Origin: Streptomyces griseoloalbus
Lineage (GTDB): Bacteria > Actinomycetota > Actinomycetes > Streptomycetales > Streptomycetaceae
Direction: 5' to 3'
Length of the DNA stretch: 64,000 bases
NCBI GenBank assembly: GCA_014650015.1
Contig: BMUD01000007.1
Location: forward strand, 167,277 to 231,276
In this document: in pieces, positions 1 through 9,934 of the stretch
Layout: every line of letters starts with the position of its first letter
Position numbering within the stretch: the stretch's first letter is position 1
Position numbers and translations under genes: made by a program
The notes under the pieces: generated by a model
What the model was told of the DNA's origin: nothing
Seen by the model: the letters and a program-made list of their open reading frames with translations, nothing else
Database searches by the model: none

Positions 1-1497
1 CGCGAGCCGGACAAACGCGGCAACTCCTGGATCCGCGCCAACCGCGTCCAGGTGCGGCGGGCCGACTACACCACCGGTCCCGAACGGATCAACGAGGAAT
101 TCCACCTCACCGACGACGAGGTCCGCGCCCCCGTGGTGAAGATGGTCGACGACGCGCTGGAGAGCGTGCGCGACTACTACTCCGACATCGTCGACGGAAA
201 GCGTGTCAACAAACCGTTCGACGAGTGGGTCGAGGGCTGGGCCCGGGTGATCCGCGACTTCGACGGCTACTCGATGGGCGGCTTCCTGCGCGACCACGCA
301 GGGCTCAGCGACGAGGCGATCGAGGCCGTCGGAACGCTGGAGAACATGTCCTCACGGCTGCACCTCTCCTTCTTCCACAGCTTCCTGAGCCGCAGCGACA
401 TCAACCCCGCCGTCCGCTACTGGGAGATCCCCGGCGGCAGTTGGCGCCTGCCGCACGCGCTCCACCAGGGCCTGCGCGACGAGGTGCGCTTCGGCCAGCG
501 CATGATCCGCCTCGAATACCACGACCCCAGCCGCGACACCGACCCCGAGGGCACCGGCGCCGTCGGTCCCGACGGCTGGGGCGTGGCCGTACAGACCGTC
601 GCCGAGGACGACCCGCAGGCCCCGCCGCGGCTGTGGACCGCGGACCTGGCGATCGTCACCATCCCGTTCTCCGCGCTGCGCTTCGTGGAGATCGTCCCCT
701 CGATGTCGTACAAGAAGCGCCGCGCGATCATCGAGACGCACTACGACCAGGCCACCAAGGTGCTGCTGGAGTTCAGCCACCGGTGGTGGGAGTTCACCGA
801 GGACGACTGGCGCAGCGAGCTGGAGAACATCGCGCCGGGCCTGTACGAGTACTACCGGCTCGGCGCCGACGCGGACGCCGGGCCGACCCGCGTCACGCTC
901 CCCCAGCCGGAGGCCGGCCTGCTCGGCGCCGCGGTCAAGGACAGCGGCGTCACCGAGGAGATGCGGCGGCTCAACAGCACCCTGCCGCTGCGCGGCCCCG
1001 CCGTCCGCCCCGCCACCCACTGCTTCGGCGGGGGCTCCGCCGCCGACAACCCCAACCGGTTCATGTACTACCCCTCGCACCGGGTCGAGGGCAGCACCGG
1101 CGGCGTCGTCCTCGCCTCGTACTGCTGGTCCGACGACGCCGCGCGCTGGGACGCCATGCCCGACGCCGAACGCTACGTCTACGCCCTGCGCAACCTGCAG
1201 GCCCTGCACGGCCGCCGCATCGAGGTGTTCTTCAGCGGCCGGGGCGCCACCCAGAGCTGGGCCCGCGACCCGTACGCCTTCGGCGAGGCCGCCATCTACA
1301 CCGCGCACCAGATGACCAGCTTCCACCTGGACGTCTCGCGGCCCGAAGGCCCCGTGCACTTCGCCGGGGAGCACACCTCCCTCAAGCATGCCTGGATCGA
1401 GGGCGCCCTGGAGAGCGCCGTCCGCGCCGCCGTCGCCGTCCACCAGGCCCCGCCGGTCACCACCCCGGGCCCTGACCGCAAGGAGTACGCGTCGTGA
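1..1497 (+). CDS. L-glutamate oxidase-like flavin amine oxidase (5' end outside window)
   Basis: The reading frame is open from base 1, so the N-terminal FAD-binding GxGxxG part lies upstream. What remains corresponds to roughly the C-terminal 70% of the Streptomyces L-glutamate oxidase (LGOX) family, which oxidises L-Glu to 2-oxoglutarate, NH3 and H2O2. Visible family blocks are [58 protein letters not shown] and the C-terminal FAD-contact block [20 protein letters not shown]. The Arg and His of the SRLHLSFFH block align, by my recollection of the numbering, with LGOX Arg305 and His312, which bind the substrate side chain. The stop overlaps the GTG of the next gene (GTGA), indicating translational coupling. 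Substrate is inferred; another amino acid is possible. Confidence 0.85.
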   Translation, partial: REPDKRGNSWIRANRVQVRRADYTTGPERINEEFHLTDDEVRAPVVKMVDDALESVRDYYSDIVDGKRVNKPFDEWVEGWARVIRDFDGYSMGGFLRDHAGLSDEAIEAVGTLENMSSRLHLSFFHSFLSRSDINPAVRYWEIPGGSWRLPHALHQGLRDEVRFGQRMIRLEYHDPSRDTDPEGTGAVGPDGWGVAVQTVAEDDPQAPPRLWTADLAIVTIPFSALRFVEIVPSMSYKKRRAIIETHYDQATKVLLEFSHRWWEFTEDDWRSELENIAPGLYEYYRLGADADAGPTRVTLPQPEAGLLGAAVKDSGVTEEMRRLNSTLPLRGPAVRPATHCFGGGSAADNPNRFMYYPSHRVEGSTGGVVLASYCWSDDAARWDAMPDAERYVYALRNLQALHGRRIEVFFSGRGATQSWARDPYAFGEAAIYTAHQMTSFHLDVSRPEGPVHFAGEHTSLKHAWIEGALESAVRAAVAVHQAPPVTTPGPDRKEYAS

Positions 1498-3329
1498 TCG
1501 CGGTCGACCCCGGGTGCACGGTCGCCCGCTACCTCGCCCTGCGCCTGGCCGAGCTGGGCATCACCCATCTGTTCGGCGTCCCCGGCAACCACCTCGGCCC
1601 GTTCCTGACCACCCTGCGCGCCGAGGGCGACATCGAGTGGGTCGGCACCCCCACCGAGGGCGGTGCCGGCCAGGCCGCCGACGCCTACGCCCGCATCCAC
1701 GGCATCGGCGCGGCCGCCGTCACCTACAGCGTCGGCGCCTTCAACCTGCTCAACGCCTGCGGCGGCGCCTACGTCGAGCGGGTCCCGCTCGTCGCCGTCA
1801 ACGCCTCCCCGCCCTACGAGCAGTGGCAGAACCAGCGTGCCCTCGGCCTGCTCACCTCCCACATGAGCCCCCGCACGGAGAGCAACCTGGACGTCTACCG
1901 CCAGGTCACCGTGGACGCGCAGGTCATCTCCCACCCGGGCCTCGCCCCCGGCCAGATCGACGCCGCGCTCACCGCCTGCCTGACCGAGCGCAGGCCGGTC
2001 TACCTGGAGGTCATGGAGGACCTGTGGGACGAGCCCTGCGCCGAACCCGAGGCGCCGATCGTCCGCCGCGAACGGCCCTTCAGCGCCCGCAACCGCACGA
2101 TGCTCGACAACGCCGTGCACGCGATCCTCACCCTGATCGAGGAACACCCCGGCCCGGACGGCAGGCCCCGCCCGATCGTGTGGGCCGGCGAGGAGACCGA
2201 CCGGTTCCGCCTCGGCGGGCAGCTCACCGATCTGGTCGAGGCCACCGGTGTGCCGTTCTGCACCACCGTCGGCGCCAAGGCCGTCGTCGACGAGGACCAG
2301 CCGCAGTTCCACGGCGTCTACAACGGCCACGCCAGCCACCCGGACGTGCACTGGGTCTTCCGGGAGTGGGCCACCTGCCGGATCGGGCTCGGTGCCTGGT
2401 CCACGTCGAAGAACCTCGGCGGCGAGCAGTCCGTCGGCACCGACTGGGTGATGGCCGCGAACGGCGGCGTCAGCGTCGGCACCTCCTACTTCCCCGACGT
2501 CCAGCTCGAACAGCTGCTGCCCGCCCTCCAGGACGCGCTGGTCAAGACGTACGGCTCCGGTGGACTGACCGCCGACTACTACGCCGAGGCCCACGCCCAC
2601 CACGGCGCGCCCGAACACCGTCCCGCCGCCCTGGAACACCTCCGGGCCTCACTCCGCGTCTCCCGCTCGGCGTCCCGGCACCCCGAACACCTCACCTACG
2701 ACGGGGTGTTCGACCGGATCAACCACTTCCTGGGGCACGAGACCCGGGAGGACTGGACGGTCGTGTCCGACGCCGCGTTCTCCCTCATCGGCTCGATGAA
2801 CCTGTCCCTGCCCGCGGGCGGGTTCCTCTCCCAGGTCAGCTGGCTGTCCATCGGCTGGTCGGTCGGCGCGGCCACCGGCGCCGCGCTCGCCCCCGAGCGC
2901 GCACCCGCCCGTCCGATGGTGTTCGTCGGCGACGGCGCCTTCCAGGAGACCTGCCAGGAGATCTCCACCCACACCCGGCTCGGACTGCCGTCGGTGGTGT
3001 TCGTCATGGACAACGGACACTTCTACGGCATCGAGCAGATGCTGGTCCACCCGTCCTACTACGCCGAACAGGACCGGGCCGACCCGGACTTCTACAACGT
3101 CCTCCACCCGTGGCACTACGACCGCCTCGCGGCCGTCTTCGCCGGCAAGGACACCCCGGCGAACGGGGTCCATGTCACGGACACCGCCGAGCTGGACGCC
3201 CTGCTGGCCCGCCTCGCCGACCCCGCCGACCCGGTCAACGCCGGACCGCTGCTGGTCCGCGTCCGCCTGCGCCGGCACGACTACCCGCGGGCGATGGCGT
3301 ACAAGGTGCCGAACCCCACCACCACCTGA
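1494..3329 (+). CDS. Thiamine-diphosphate-dependent decarboxylase-like enzyme
   Basis: 611 residues, GTG start overlapping the preceding stop. The order is that of the pyruvate/indolepyruvate decarboxylase-acetolactate synthase superfamily: N-terminal PYR domain with FGVPGNHLG (about residues 27-35) and the ThDP-activating Glu55 in [16 protein letters not shown], central domain, and C-terminal PP domain with GDGAF near residue 479 and DNGHFYGIE near 505 (the GDG-X25-N motif). The adjacent His pair of pyruvate decarboxylases is not evident; only one His occurs in LLTSHMS. Because it is coupled to an amino-acid oxidase, the simplest reading is decarboxylation of the 2-oxo acid made by that oxidase. 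Exact substrate unknown. The C-terminus is short and the protein has no signal peptide. Confidence 0.85.
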   Translation: MIAVDPGCTVARYLALRLAELGITHLFGVPGNHLGPFLTTLRAEGDIEWVGTPTEGGAGQAADAYARIHGIGAAAVTYSVGAFNLLNACGGAYVERVPLVAVNASPPYEQWQNQRALGLLTSHMSPRTESNLDVYRQVTVDAQVISHPGLAPGQIDAALTACLTERRPVYLEVMEDLWDEPCAEPEAPIVRRERPFSARNRTMLDNAVHAILTLIEEHPGPDGRPRPIVWAGEETDRFRLGGQLTDLVEATGVPFCTTVGAKAVVDEDQPQFHGVYNGHASHPDVHWVFREWATCRIGLGAWSTSKNLGGEQSVGTDWVMAANGGVSVGTSYFPDVQLEQLLPALQDALVKTYGSGGLTADYYAEAHAHHGAPEHRPAALEHLRASLRVSRSASRHPEHLTYDGVFDRINHFLGHETREDWTVVSDAAFSLIGSMNLSLPAGGFLSQVSWLSIGWSVGAATGAALAPERAPARPMVFVGDGAFQETCQEISTHTRLGLPSVVFVMDNGHFYGIEQMLVHPSYYAEQDRADPDFYNVLHPWHYDRLAAVFAGKDTPANGVHVTDTAELDALLARLADPADPVNAGPLLVRVRLRRHDYPRAMAYKVPNPTTT

Positions 3330-3384
3330 CGGGCCTCCCGGCCCGGCAGGAGCAACGCGACCCGTATTCCGAAGGGGACAGGAC

Positions 3385-3894
3385 ATGGCTGAACTCAACG
3401 TACTGATCGCGTTCGACGCGGCCACGATCGTCGAACGCAACCCCAACGCGTCGAGGAACCCCGACGCGCCGACCTACGTCGACCAGAGCCTGATCTACAT
3501 GACGACGCGCCAGGACCACATCATCGGCACCTCGGGCGCCGAGCTGAACCTCCGGGCCGAACCCGGGGACAGCGTCAAGTGGCGGGAGACGACGCTGTCG
3601 CTCGGCAGCGACTACAAGGCACTGCTGTACCGGTACGTGAGCAGCGACACCGGGCACGTGCTCATCAGGACGCCGGAGATCGAGGTGATCCAGGGCATCT
3701 ACCCGATGCCGCAGGAGGGGACCGAGGGCACGCCGACGTTCACGACCCAGGAGTACGAGGACCACTACTGGCGGACGACGGTCAAGAGGACCGGCAAGGT
3801 CGTGTACCACTTCTACTTCCAGATCCTGGACCGCCACCGCGACCTGCGGGGCTACTTCCAGTGGGACCCCTTCATCACCATCGAGCGACCCTGA
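3385..3894 (+). CDS. PixA/AidA-family inclusion-body-type protein
   Basis: 169 residues from an ATG preceded by AAGGGGACA. The sequence has the PixA/AidA pattern: an N-terminal beta strand ending in a conserved acid (LIAFDAATI), then NPNASRNPDAPT, YVDQSLIYM, LNLRAEPGDSVKWRETTLS and a C-terminal WDPFI. PixA is a methionine-rich inclusion-body protein of Xenorhabdus, and relatives occur beside natural-product genes; the biochemical role of the family is unknown to me. It lies 55 bases after the ThDP gene on the same strand, before a terminator, so it is probably the third gene of one operon with the oxidase and the decarboxylase. An upstream in-frame extension exists but lacks a ribosome site and overlaps the ThDP gene. 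Confidence 0.75.
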   Translation: MAELNVLIAFDAATIVERNPNASRNPDAPTYVDQSLIYMTTRQDHIIGTSGAELNLRAEPGDSVKWRETTLSLGSDYKALLYRYVSSDTGHVLIRTPEIEVIQGIYPMPQEGTEGTPTFTTQEYEDHYWRTTVKRTGKVVYHFYFQILDRHRDLRGYFQWDPFITIERP

Positions 3895-3958
3895 CGGCCC
3901 CCTGACGATCCCGGCGTCATGCATCCGGCCCGCGACGACTGACCACCCCGCACAGCAC

Positions 3959-3987
3959 GAAGGCCCGGGTCTGTGACCTGGGCCTTC
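3959..3987. terminator. Bidirectional stem-loop terminator
   Basis: A 12-bp stem (GAAGGCCCGGGT / ACCTGGGCCTTC, one G-U pair) with a 5-base loop, 65 bases after the PixA-like gene. The stem closely resembles those at 9865-9893 and next to the tRNA-Gly (28540-28562). Confidence 0.8.
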
Positions 3988-3988
3988 G

Positions 3989-4189
3989 TCATGGATCGGG
4001 AAGCCGGTGCGTGGCGGGCTCGGTGTGTCGGTTCACGGTGAAGAAGTAGTCGTAGGGCGCCAGCCGGATGCCGGAGCGGGTCGTCGCGTAGACCGTGAGG
4101 TCGTACCAGCCGTCCGTGGCCGGGGTCCACTCGACGCTCGCGGTGTGGTCGGCTCCCGCGGGGACCGTGACCTCCGGGTCACCGTCGTT
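3989..4189 (-). pseudogene. C-terminal remnant of a secreted beta-sandwich protein
   Basis: The minus strand carries about 66 codons with clear protein character (DPEVTVPAGADHTASVEW, WYDLTVYATT, APYDYFFTVN) ending in TGA, but with no start and no upstream continuation. The pattern resembles the C-terminal beta domain of actinobacterial phospholipase C-type or similar secreted enzymes. It is a gene fragment, not a functional gene; the family assignment is a guess. Confidence 0.5.
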
Positions 4190-4523
4190 GAATGAGGATT
4201 ACGGAGAGCCGAGCCGGCGACGGCGCGCACCCCGGGGAGACACCCGGGGTGAGCGGGACACGCTCTCGGCCCGGGGAGTTGACGGCGCGTGAGCGGCCGG
4301 CAGTCCCGTGCTCTGCCGCGCGGACCTCCCCTGCACCGGTGCGGCGGGCCCCGTCCCCATTGGATCCGGTGGGCTGTCGCCGGCTTGCCGGACGCTTCAC
4401 CCGCGTGAGCGCGGCCCCTGGTGAACATGGGTACAAGCGGCGGACCCGGTTCGAGTGGTTTACGTGTCTCGTCCGTGTGAAGGCACTACCTCCGTGTCGC
4501 TCGTGCACCAAAAGTGATGCGCG
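4190..4523. other. Intergenic region with no gene
   Basis: About 330 bases between the fragment and the second oxidase gene. No coding frame is credible. It contains a short hairpin (ACCCCGGG at 4229 paired with CCCGGGGT at 4243-4250) and must hold the promoter of the oxidase gene, which I cannot place. Confidence 0.5.
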
Positions 4524-6584
4524 ATGAACACTCAGAATACGAACACCTCAGGCGGGAGCACGCCGTCCGCGAAGAATGCCCGCGCAGGGGTGGAGCAGCA
4601 GTCCGCTTCCGCCACTCACGACACGTCGCTCCGGCCACCGGCATCGCGTGTCACCACGCCGTCGCGGCGCTCCGTGGTCACGGCGACCGGCGCCTCGGCG
4701 CTCGCCGTCGGGCTCACCGCCGCCTCCGCCGCCTCCGCGACCGCGCTCAGTCCCGCCACCGCGCCCGCGATCACGCCGACCGCGGCACCGCCCGGCACCG
4801 ACCCCGAGGCGTACAGGACGGTCGCCCGCGCCGTCGTCGTCCACGACGAAGACGACAAGCCCCTGGTCCCGGCCTATGTGAAGGCCGTCGACAACGGTCT
4901 GCCGGCCAGCCGGGCGAAGGCCACGAAGAGGGTCCTGATCGTCGGGGCCGGACCCGCCGGCCTGCTCGCCGCCGACCTGCTCAACCGGGCGGGCCACGAC
5001 GTCGTCGTGATCGAGGCCAACGGCAACCGGGTCGGCGGCCGTATCAAGACCTTCCGCAAGGGCGGTCACGAGAAGGGCAGGCAGCCGTTCGCCGACCCCC
5101 GGCAGTACGCCGAGGCCGGGGCCATGCGGCTGCCCGACAGCCACCCGCTCCTCATGGCCCTGCTCAAGAAGTTCGACCTCCCCCGCCAGGAGTTCTACCT
5201 GGTGGACGTCGACCCCGACGACCCGGCGAAGCAGACCAACCGCACCTGGATCCACGTCAACGGCATCCGTGAGCGCCGGGCCGACTACGAGAAGAACCCG
5301 GAACGGGTCAACGACACCTTCGCCATCACCGGCGCCAACCGCAAGAAGACCGCCGCCTCCATCCTCGCCGACGCCCTCGAACCCGTACACCTGCTCGTCC
5401 GGGGCAAAGAGGGAACAGCCCTCGTCGACGGGTGGACCGAAGTCCTCGAGAAGTACGGACACTGGTCCATGTACCGCTACCTCACCGAAGCCGCAGGGCT
5501 CGATACCAAGACCATCGACCTGATCGGAACCATCCAGAACCTGACCTCGCGGCTGCACCTCTCCTTCCTGCACAGCTTCCTGTCCGCCGCACTGATCGAC
5601 CCCAAGACCAAGTTCTGGGAGATCAAGGGCGGTACCGCGCTGCTCGCCGACGCGCTGTACGCGCCGGTGAAGGGCAAGGTACGGCTCGACCGGCGTGCCG
5701 TACGCATCGAACGCGTCGGCGGCAAGGTGCGGGTGCACGCCATCTCCGAGGACTGCCAGACGGGCAAGGGAGGCACCACGGAGGTCTTCGAGGGTGACGA
5801 GGCCATCGTCACCGTTCCCTTCTCCGGACTGCGTCACGTCACCTTCGACCCTCCGCTGTCGTACGGCAAGCGCCGGGCCATCACGGAGCTGCACTACGAC
5901 TCGGCGACCAAGGTGCTGCTGGAATTCTCCCGGCGCTGGTGGGAGTTCACCGAGGCGCAGTGGAAGCAGGCCCTCGACGCCATCGAGGACGGCCTCTACG
6001 AGAAGTACCGGGCGGGCAAGGTCACGGACGCCCGGTATCTCGGCGCACACAAGTCCGTGAAGGACCTGGGGGTGACGATCCCCGACACGTACAAGCACTG
6101 CTTCGCCGCCTTCCGGCCCGCCATGGAGGGGGAGGTCGAGGCCGCGCACGTCCGCGGTGGCGGCTCCGTCAGCGACAACGCCAACCGCTTCATGTACTTC
6201 GAGCACGCCCACCCCATGGAGGGCAGCGACGGCGGCATCATGCTCGCCTCCTACAGCTGGGCCGACGACGCCCTCAAGTGGGACGCCTACGCCGACGAAG
6301 AGCGCTATCTGCGCGCCCTCGCCGGAGTGCAGGCGGTCTTCGGCCGCCGGTGCGAGGTCTTCTTCACCGGCAAGTGCCGGACACAGTCGTGGACGCGCGA
6401 CCACTACGCCTACGGCGAGGCGTCCGTGCTCTTTCCGGGCCAGCACACGGAGCTGTTCCCCGACATCCCCACCTCCGAGGGACCACTGCACTTCGCGGGG
6501 GACCACACCTCGATCAAGCCCGCCTGGATCGAGGGCGCCCTCGAATCAGCCGTCCGTTCCGCCCTGAAGGTCCACACAGGCTGA
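4524..6584 (+). CDS. Tat-exported L-glutamate oxidase-like flavin amine oxidase
   Basis: 686 residues, full-length paralogue of the gene at 1-1497. The N-terminus has a long basic region followed by a twin-arginine signal (SRRSVV at residues 47-52, then an Ala-rich hydrophobic stretch), indicating Tat export with bound FAD. The dinucleotide site [17 protein letters not shown] is at residues 137-153 and the ribose-binding Glu at 164; GAMRLP carries the Arg expected to hold the substrate alpha-carboxylate. [12 protein letters not shown] retains the Arg and His that bind the glutamate side chain in LGOX (by recollection). The C-terminal FAD block [20 protein letters not shown] is intact. It lies behind its own terminator-bounded gap, so it is probably a separate unit. 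Expected products are 2-oxo acid, ammonia and H2O2. Confidence 0.85.
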   Translation: MNTQNTNTSGGSTPSAKNARAGVEQQSASATHDTSLRPPASRVTTPSRRSVVTATGASALAVGLTAASAASATALSPATAPAITPTAAPPGTDPEAYRTVARAVVVHDEDDKPLVPAYVKAVDNGLPASRAKATKRVLIVGAGPAGLLAADLLNRAGHDVVVIEANGNRVGGRIKTFRKGGHEKGRQPFADPRQYAEAGAMRLPDSHPLLMALLKKFDLPRQEFYLVDVDPDDPAKQTNRTWIHVNGIRERRADYEKNPERVNDTFAITGANRKKTAASILADALEPVHLLVRGKEGTALVDGWTEVLEKYGHWSMYRYLTEAAGLDTKTIDLIGTIQNLTSRLHLSFLHSFLSAALIDPKTKFWEIKGGTALLADALYAPVKGKVRLDRRAVRIERVGGKVRVHAISEDCQTGKGGTTEVFEGDEAIVTVPFSGLRHVTFDPPLSYGKRRAITELHYDSATKVLLEFSRRWWEFTEAQWKQALDAIEDGLYEKYRAGKVTDARYLGAHKSVKDLGVTIPDTYKHCFAAFRPAMEGEVEAAHVRGGGSVSDNANRFMYFEHAHPMEGSDGGIMLASYSWADDALKWDAYADEERYLRALAGVQAVFGRRCEVFFTGKCRTQSWTRDHYAYGEASVLFPGQHTELFPDIPTSEGPLHFAGDHTSIKPAWIEGALESAVRSALKVHTG

Positions 6585-6597
6585 CCGAGGCGGGCGC

Positions 6598-6647
6598 GGC
6601 CCGCTCCAGGTCGCGTCCGTGCGCCGGGACGCGACCTGGAGCGGGCC
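6598..6647. terminator. Long perfect stem-loop terminator
   Basis: A 21-bp perfect inverted repeat (6598-6618 with 6627-6647) and an 8-base loop, 13 bases after the second oxidase gene. Confidence 0.88.
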
Positions 6648-6697
6648 CTCGGACACCGGGCCGTCAGGACGACGCCCGTGCCGCCGCCGCCTGCCAG

Positions 6698-6893
6698 CTC
6701 GCCGTTCAGCTGCAGCGACGCGTACGACAGGTCGGTGCCGCCGACGTTCTCCACCTTCATCGGCACCTTCGTCTTTGATCGTCTTCCCAGGCGATCACGA
6801 CCACGGCGGTCGCGTTCAGCTGCCCGCCTACTACTGTCCGTCGATCAGGGCGAACTCCGCGCCGGGCGAGAACCCGGCCGGCATGTCTGTCTG
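6698..6893 (-). pseudogene. Frameshifted remnant of an unidentified protein
   Basis: Three pieces of protein-like minus-strand sequence follow one another in different frames: PAGFSPGAEFALIDGQ, then VGGQLNATAVVVIAWEDD, then TKVPMKVENVGGTDLSYASL. Together they look like the end of one secreted or lipoprotein-like product broken by two small indels. There is no start, and the remnant ends just upstream of the NfeD gene. Function not recognised. Confidence 0.45.
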
Positions 6894-6948
6894 CCCGGCG
6901 TTCCGGGAGGTAGCTTGGTGGAGAAAGCCCCTGCAGGAGGGCGATTCG

Positions 6949-7386
6949 ATGCCGTGGTTCGTATGGCTGCTCACCGCCGCGGCCCTGGGGGCCGCGGAGT
7001 TCTTCACCCTGACACTGTTCTTCGGGTTGCTGGCGGGCGCCGCGTTGGTCGCCGCCGTGGTCGCTGGTTTCGGCATCGGCCTTTTCGGCCAGCTCGTGGC
7101 CCTGGCAGCGGCGGCGGCAGCGGGGCTCGTCATCGTTCGTCCCATCGCGGTGCGGCACATGGCAGAGCAACCCCTCACACGCGAGGGCAGTGACGCGCTG
7201 ATCGGCAAGCGGGCCGAGGTCATGCAGGAGGTCACCGCGACCCGTGGCCTGATCAAACTCTCCGGCGAAGAATGGTCCGCCCGCGCCCTCGACGAGAGCC
7301 TGGTGATCCCGGTGGGCGCGTTGGTGGATGTCATGGCGATCGACGGCGCCAAGGCCGTCGTCTACCCCTGTCAGCTCCTTCCGTGA
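6949..7386 (+). CDS. NfeD-family membrane protein
   Basis: 145 residues; ATG 8 bases after GGAGGG. Two or three transmembrane helices occupy residues 1-65 (WFVWLLTAAALGAAEFF, then FGIGLFGQLVALAAAAAAGL). A C-terminal OB-fold NfeD domain follows (LIGKRAEVMQEVTATRGLIK and VPVGALVDVMAIDG-like strand order). NfeD proteins act with SPFH/stomatin partners in membrane microdomain organisation, and here the SPFH gene follows after 29 bases, probably in one transcript. No upstream ClpP-like protease domain is fused, so this is the short NfeD1b type. Confidence 0.85.
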   Translation: MPWFVWLLTAAALGAAEFFTLTLFFGLLAGAALVAAVVAGFGIGLFGQLVALAAAAAAGLVIVRPIAVRHMAEQPLTREGSDALIGKRAEVMQEVTATRGLIKLSGEEWSARALDESLVIPVGALVDVMAIDGAKAVVYPCQLLP

Positions 7387-7415
7387 ACGGCTGAACTCAC
7401 AGCAACGGAGGCACT

Positions 7416-8528
7416 GTGGATCCAGTGGTCATCCCCATTCTCGTGGCGGCCCTTGTCGTCGTCTTCCTCGTGGCTTCCACTGTGCGGATCGTCCCGCAGG
7501 CCCGCCGCTACAACATCGAGCGGTTCGGACGGTACCGCCGGACGCTGCAACCCGGCCTGAACCTGGTCGTGCCCGTGGCGGACCGCATCAACACCAAACT
7601 CGACGTGCGCGAGCAGGTCTATTCGTCCGACCCCAGGCCGGTGATCACCGAGGACAACCTCGTGGTGAATATCGACACCGTGCTCTACTACCAGATCACG
7701 GACCCGCGGGCGGCTGCCTACGAGGTCGCCGACTACCTGCAGGCGATCGATCAGCTCACCGTGACCACGTTGCGCAACGTCATCGGCAGCATGGATCTGG
7801 AGGAGACGCTCACTTCCCGTGAGGAGATCAACTCCCGGCTCCGCGCCGTCCTCGACGACGCCACCGGCAAGTGGGGCATCCGGGTCAACCGCGTCGAGAT
7901 CAAGGCCATCGATCCACCGCACACCATCAAGGAGGCGATGGAGAAGCAGATGCGGGCCGAGCGTGACAAGCGCGCGGCCATCCTGCACGCCGAAGGGGAG
8001 CGGCAAGCCAAGATCCTCACCGCGGAAGGCACGAAGCAGAAGGACATCCTGGAGGCCCAGGGCACACAGCAGGCCATGATCCTGCGGGCGGACGGCGAGG
8101 CGAAGGCGGTGGAGCTCGTCTTCCAGGCCGTCCATCGCAACAACGCGGACCCGAAGATCCTGGCCTACAAGTACCTGGAGACGCTTCCGCACTTGGCACG
8201 CAGCGACAACAACACCTTCTGGGTGATCCCGGGGGAGCTGACCGAGGCGGTGCGGACCGTCACCCGTGCGTTCGGTGACGACCAGTCGGAGGCAGGGCCT
8301 GCCAGGCCCGTGCCCTCCGGGAAGGAAGCCACCGCCGGCGTCGACGACACGTCGGACGACATCCGGACTCCGCCGCTCGACGCGGGCTCGACGGTTTCCC
8401 TCGACGCCGCCGCGGCTGCCGACGAGGCCGAGAAGCAGGCCGCCGCCGCGGTGAGCGACGCCAAGGCGGAGGCCGAGGCCGCGAGGTCGCCCCAGGTGCC
8501 GCGCCGGGGGCGGACGTCCGGCGACTGA
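7416..8528 (+). CDS. SPFH/band-7 domain (slipin/stomatin-type) membrane protein
   Basis: 370 residues from GTG behind CGGAGG. One N-terminal membrane helix (about residues 5-25), then the band-7 domain starting VRIVPQARRYNIERFGRYRRTL and including VTTLRNVIGSMDLEETLTSREEIN. A long Ala/Glu/Lys-rich coiled-coil follows (MEKQMRAERDKRAAILHAEG onward), and a low-complexity acidic-Ala C-terminal tail. Such proteins form large oligomeric membrane scaffolds. The NfeD partner lies directly upstream. The gene ends 30 bases before a partial tRNA-Gly copy. Confidence 0.9.
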   Translation: MDPVVIPILVAALVVVFLVASTVRIVPQARRYNIERFGRYRRTLQPGLNLVVPVADRINTKLDVREQVYSSDPRPVITEDNLVVNIDTVLYYQITDPRAAAYEVADYLQAIDQLTVTTLRNVIGSMDLEETLTSREEINSRLRAVLDDATGKWGIRVNRVEIKAIDPPHTIKEAMEKQMRAERDKRAAILHAEGERQAKILTAEGTKQKDILEAQGTQQAMILRADGEAKAVELVFQAVHRNNADPKILAYKYLETLPHLARSDNNTFWVIPGELTEAVRTVTRAFGDDQSEAGPARPVPSGKEATAGVDDTSDDIRTPPLDAGSTVSLDAAAAADEAEKQAAAAVSDAKAEAEAARSPQVPRRGRTSGD

Positions 8529-8558
8529 GGGGTGGCCGGCCTGGGGGTCACGCATGGG

Positions 8559-8602
8559 GCGGGTGACGAGAATCGAACGCGCGCTCTCAGCTCGGGAAGC
8601 CG
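8559..8602 (-). other. tRNA-Gly 3'-half duplicate (site A, putative att scar)
   Basis: 44 bases match the 3' half of the intact tRNA-Gly at 28570-28643, from the acceptor 3' strand through the T arm to the anticodon stem, with three mismatches and the same orientation. The 5' half is absent, so it cannot be a working tRNA. This is the duplication left on the far side when an element integrates into a tRNA gene. Confidence 0.7.
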
Positions 8603-9102
8603 CGGCGCTCGTGCGGGTCGGCGGGGCCTGACCTACGCATACGTACCCCGAGCGCCTCTCTGAGACGTGGAACCGCACCACCGGTGGCCGTGACCGCCCG
8701 CTCCGACGGGCACGGCGAGGGCACGGAGCCGGGTTCGCCCGCAGCCGGGCCCAGCACGCGGAAATCTCCCTCTGAAAAAGAAAATGGGGGCGTCGGTCCT
8801 GTGATGAACCCTCACGTAATTCGAGGTTAAATAACTGCCGTGACGCCCGCCCCACCGTTTACGCTGGCGCGGCTACGCCACGTGGCGCAGCGGCTGCCGA
8901 TGTGCCCGGGGAGGGGCACCGACCGCAGTTGTCGGGGGGCGAGAGATACGGGGGCCCGCTGCGCGTCAGGGACATTTCCCGACGCGCGTGAAGCGGCTTT
9001 GCTGTGCGTGCCGTGATCTGTCGAGAAACGGCCGGAAAACCCATCGTGGGCCCACCGTCTCGCCGTGCCCGGAATCCGTTCCATGAAGGGTGAGGAAAAG
9101 CT
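8603..9102. other. Intergenic region with no gene
   Basis: 500 bases between site A and the secreted-protein gene. No reading frame has credible protein character on either strand. An A/T-richer patch near 8770-8835 (GAAAAAGAAAATGG, then GGTTAAATAACTG) is unusual for the window and may hold promoter elements. Confidence 0.5.
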
Positions 9103-9774
9103 GTGAGACGTATGACCCCCGTCCTTTTGTCCCTCAGTGCCCTGCTGGCGGCCTCCGCCTGGGCCGCACCCGCGGCCGGAGCCGCCCCGCGGGCCGACCG
9201 GCCGGCGGCCGTCCCCAGCGGGTGGGAGAAGGTCGACGCCACCGAACTGACGCACATCGCCCGGAACACGGACGCCCGGCAGGCGCCGCTCGCCGCCGGC
9301 GACGACGTCTCCACGCAGGCCGAGGAGCCCGAGCTGCTGGCCATGCAGTCGCTCCGCAACGACAGGTTCGTCGCCACGGAGAAGACGTACCCCGCCCCCA
9401 ACACCGGCGTGCTCCGGGCCCGTTCCGCCGAGTACAGCGGCTCCTGGGAGGGCTTCTCCTTCGAGTGGGACGAGACCACCGGTACGTACGCGCTGAAGTC
9501 CCTGGCCAATGACCGCTACGTCGCGGTCGAGAAGAACCTCACCGGCAGCGCGCAGAACGAGCTGCGCGCCCGCTCCACCAGCGTGGGCGGCTGGGAACGG
9601 TTCGTCCTCTACTACAACGAGAGCCTGGACCGCTGGGCGCTCCAGTCCACGTTGAACGGCCTCTTCGTCGCCATGGAGGACAACTACACCGGCTCGCTCC
9701 AGTACGTCCTGCGCGCCCGCTCCAGCGCGATCTCCGGCTGGGAGGAGTTCACCCTCTACAGCCTCGAAGCCTGA
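9103..9774 (+). CDS. Secreted three-repeat beta-trefoil (fascin-like) protein
   Basis: 223 residues from GTG with GTGAGGAAAAG upstream. A Sec signal peptide (about residues 1-26, ending ASAWAAPAAGA) and a linker precede three homologous repeats of about 45 residues: LRNDRFVATEK, LANDRYVAVEK and LNGLFVAMEDN, each followed by an ELRARS-type strand and a GWExF turn. This is the pattern of a single fascin/ricin-type beta-trefoil, suggesting extracellular carbohydrate or surface binding. No catalytic domain. It sits alone between partial tRNA-Gly copies A and B, so it may be cargo of a small integrated element. Ligand unknown. Confidence 0.75.
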   Translation: MRRMTPVLLSLSALLAASAWAAPAAGAAPRADRPAAVPSGWEKVDATELTHIARNTDARQAPLAAGDDVSTQAEEPELLAMQSLRNDRFVATEKTYPAPNTGVLRARSAEYSGSWEGFSFEWDETTGTYALKSLANDRYVAVEKNLTGSAQNELRARSTSVGGWERFVLYYNESLDRWALQSTLNGLFVAMEDNYTGSLQYVLRARSSAISGWEEFTLYSLEA

Positions 9775-9864
9775 CGCCCGCGCGTCCGGCCCAGGCGGTA
9801 GGGGGACCGCTGGGCGGATCATCCCCGTGAGGTGCGTGCAGGCGGGGATCAGGAGGAACGGCAA

Positions 9865-9893
9865 GAAGGCCCGGGTCAGTGATCCGGGCCTTC
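9865..9893. terminator. Stem-loop terminator beside site B
   Basis: 12-bp stem GAAGGCCCGGGT / ATCCGGGCCTTC with one G-U pair and a 5-base loop. It stands in the same position relative to site B as the terminator at 28540-28562 does to the intact tRNA-Gly. Confidence 0.8.
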
Positions 9894-9901
9894 TCTCCGC
9901 A

Positions 9902-9934
9902 GCGGGTGACGAGAACCGAACCCGCGCTCTCAGC
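9902..9934 (-). other. tRNA-Gly 3'-end duplicate (site B, putative att scar)
   Basis: 33 bases match the tRNA-Gly 3' end and T arm with two differences, then the match stops abruptly inside the anticodon stem (…CTCTCAGC). The copy still has a terminator directly downstream in tRNA sense, as a genuine tRNA 3' flank would. Orientation is the same as the intact tRNA. Confidence 0.7.

Noticed and set aside
3959-4006. Fourth tRNA-Gly scar (terminator like those of site B and the tRNA, then TCGGGAAGCCG also found in site A)
   Set aside because: The T arm and acceptor are completely missing and an 11-base match is too short to call; terminator similarity alone is common.
8559-8602. Second functional tRNA-Gly gene
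   Set aside because: Only the 3' half is present; no D arm or 5' acceptor strand and a mismatch in the T stem.
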